NCBI GenBank assembly: GCA_017613335.1
Contig: JAGAEB010000117.1
Location: 1-5,356 of the forward strand
DNA length: 5,356 bases
Reading direction: 5' to 3'
DNA from: Methanosarcinaceae archaeon
GTDB lineage: Archaea > Halobacteriota > Methanosarcinia > Methanosarcinales > Methanosarcinaceae
Both the position numbers and the translations under genes were made by a program. Under the pieces are notes generated by a model. The model worked only from the letters and a program-made list of their open reading frames with translations. It was not told where the DNA came from and searched no databases. Of the stretch, positions 4,718 through 5,356 are shown piece by piece (positions within the stretch are counted from its first letter, which is position 1; the number at the start of each line of letters is the position of its first letter).

Positions 4718-5356
4718 TCATTTTTTCAGATCCGTGAATCCGAATCTGACAACATCGAAAAGACCGTCGGGACAGATACGGATCTCAGGGATCACAAGAA
4801 GTGAGAGGAATGACAGGTTCATGAAGCTGATGCCGTCAGCCATTCCGATCTCACGGGAGAGACGGAGCAGCGAATCTTCTTTTTCTTTGACTTTGTCTGC
4901 TGTTTCAGGACTCATCAGGCCGGCGACCGGAAGCGGCAGGATCTCAGATCTGCCGTATTCTGAAACGACGCAGAGGCCGCCTTTGTTTTCGATGATCATG
5001 TTGACAGCTTTTGCGATCAGTTTGTCGGATGTGCCGGCAGCGATGATGTTGTGGCAGTCGTGGGAGATCGTTGTCGCAACGGCGCCTGACCGAAGGCCTG
5101 TTCCCCTGACAAAGCCGGCATAGAGTCCCGGTCTTTCAGCCGTCTTTTTGTGATAACGGTCAACAGATACGACCTTCAGGATATCGTTTTCAGGATCCGG
5201 GAGAATTTCATCGTTTCTGACAGGCAGCGGATAGACGATCATTTCCGTTCTGATCTCATGGGGGATCAGATTGATGACTTTGACAGGAATCTTTCCGGGG
5301 GCGGATCCGTCCGGACAGGTTCCGGAAAGGGTGTCTGCTTCCGGACGGCCTGTGTC
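4718..5356 (-). CDS. ade: Adenine deaminase, C-terminal part (cut by window edge)
   Basis: Cytosolic metalloenzyme of the amidohydrolase superfamily that converts adenine to hypoxanthine and ammonia in purine salvage. The frame is open to the right edge; 212 residues remain, against roughly 540-600 for the whole family protein, so the metal-binding barrel lies outside. Recognisable family features, numbered from the edge, are DPENDILKVVSVDRYH (54-69), GFVRGTGLRSGAVATT (81-96), SHDCHNIIAAGTSD (98-111), GGLCVV (126-131), LPLPVAGLMS (140-149) and MNLSFLSLLVIPEI (179-192). The internal ATG at 5242 is not the start, since homologous-looking sequence (VKVINLIPHEI) continues upstream. The usual HDSHN stretch is HDCHN here. 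The gene converges on the decarboxylase across a repeat-filled spacer. With purM it gives the window both purine synthesis and salvage, but they are not in one operon. Confidence 0.93.
   Translation of the reverse strand, partial: DTGRPEADTLSGTCPDGSAPGKIPVKVINLIPHEIRTEMIVYPLPVRNDEILPDPENDILKVVSVDRYHKKTAERPGLYAGFVRGTGLRSGAVATTISHDCHNIIAAGTSDKLIAKAVNMIIENKGGLCVVSEYGRSEILPLPVAGLMSPETADKVKEKEDSLLRLSREIGMADGISFMNLSFLSLLVIPEIRICPDGLFDVVRFGFTDLKK

Noticed and set aside
4482..5123. Long plus-strand frame across the array and antisense to adenine deaminase
   Set aside because: The minus-strand deaminase frame has clear family motifs; this one is low complexity and then a shadow of the antisense gene.

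Overview
The window looks archaeal, most likely a methanogenic euryarchaeon of the Methanomicrobia (a Methanomicrobiales-like genome of medium GC); the genus is not certain. The hints are an archaeal-type BRE/TATA element in front of the decarboxylase gene, a Shine-Dalgarno-like AGGTGA matching the archaeal 16S tail, a monofunctional two-ACT aspartate kinase, and a short UbiD-family protein of the size used in the archaeal mevalonate route. No mobile element, CRISPR array, tRNA or rRNA is visible.

Layout. 1-120 is a 15-bp tandem array that runs off the left edge. 121-247 is a short convergent region of smaller repeats and hairpins. 248-1261 (minus) is purM, AIR synthetase of purine synthesis. 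1262-1408 is a spacer filled by a 12-bp periodic ATTAATC array with near mirror symmetry. 1409-2803 (minus) is an aspartate kinase, transcribed toward purM. 2804-3195 is a 392-bp divergent regulatory region with several dyads, a 33-bp duplication and a promoter. 3196-4473 (plus) is a UbiD-family decarboxylase, probably the anhydromevalonate-phosphate decarboxylase of isoprenoid synthesis. 4474-4717 is a convergent spacer with a 10-bp-arm hairpin and a 13-unit array of about 12-bp period. 4718-5356 (minus) is the C-terminal part of adenine deaminase, cut by the right edge.

The four genes are housekeeping metabolism: purine synthesis, purine salvage, the entry step to the aspartate amino-acid family, and archaeal lipid precursor synthesis. 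They do not form one pathway; only kinase-purM look able to share a transcript. The unusual content is between the genes. Every intergenic space carries its own unrelated short-period tandem repeat, two of them built on palindromic or helically phased AT-rich cores. I see no new protein system here. The repeat-filled spacers and the arrangement at the decarboxylase start (good SD, five-codon mini-ORF, ATGA overlap, and a TATA box that would exclude the SD) are the points worth checking.
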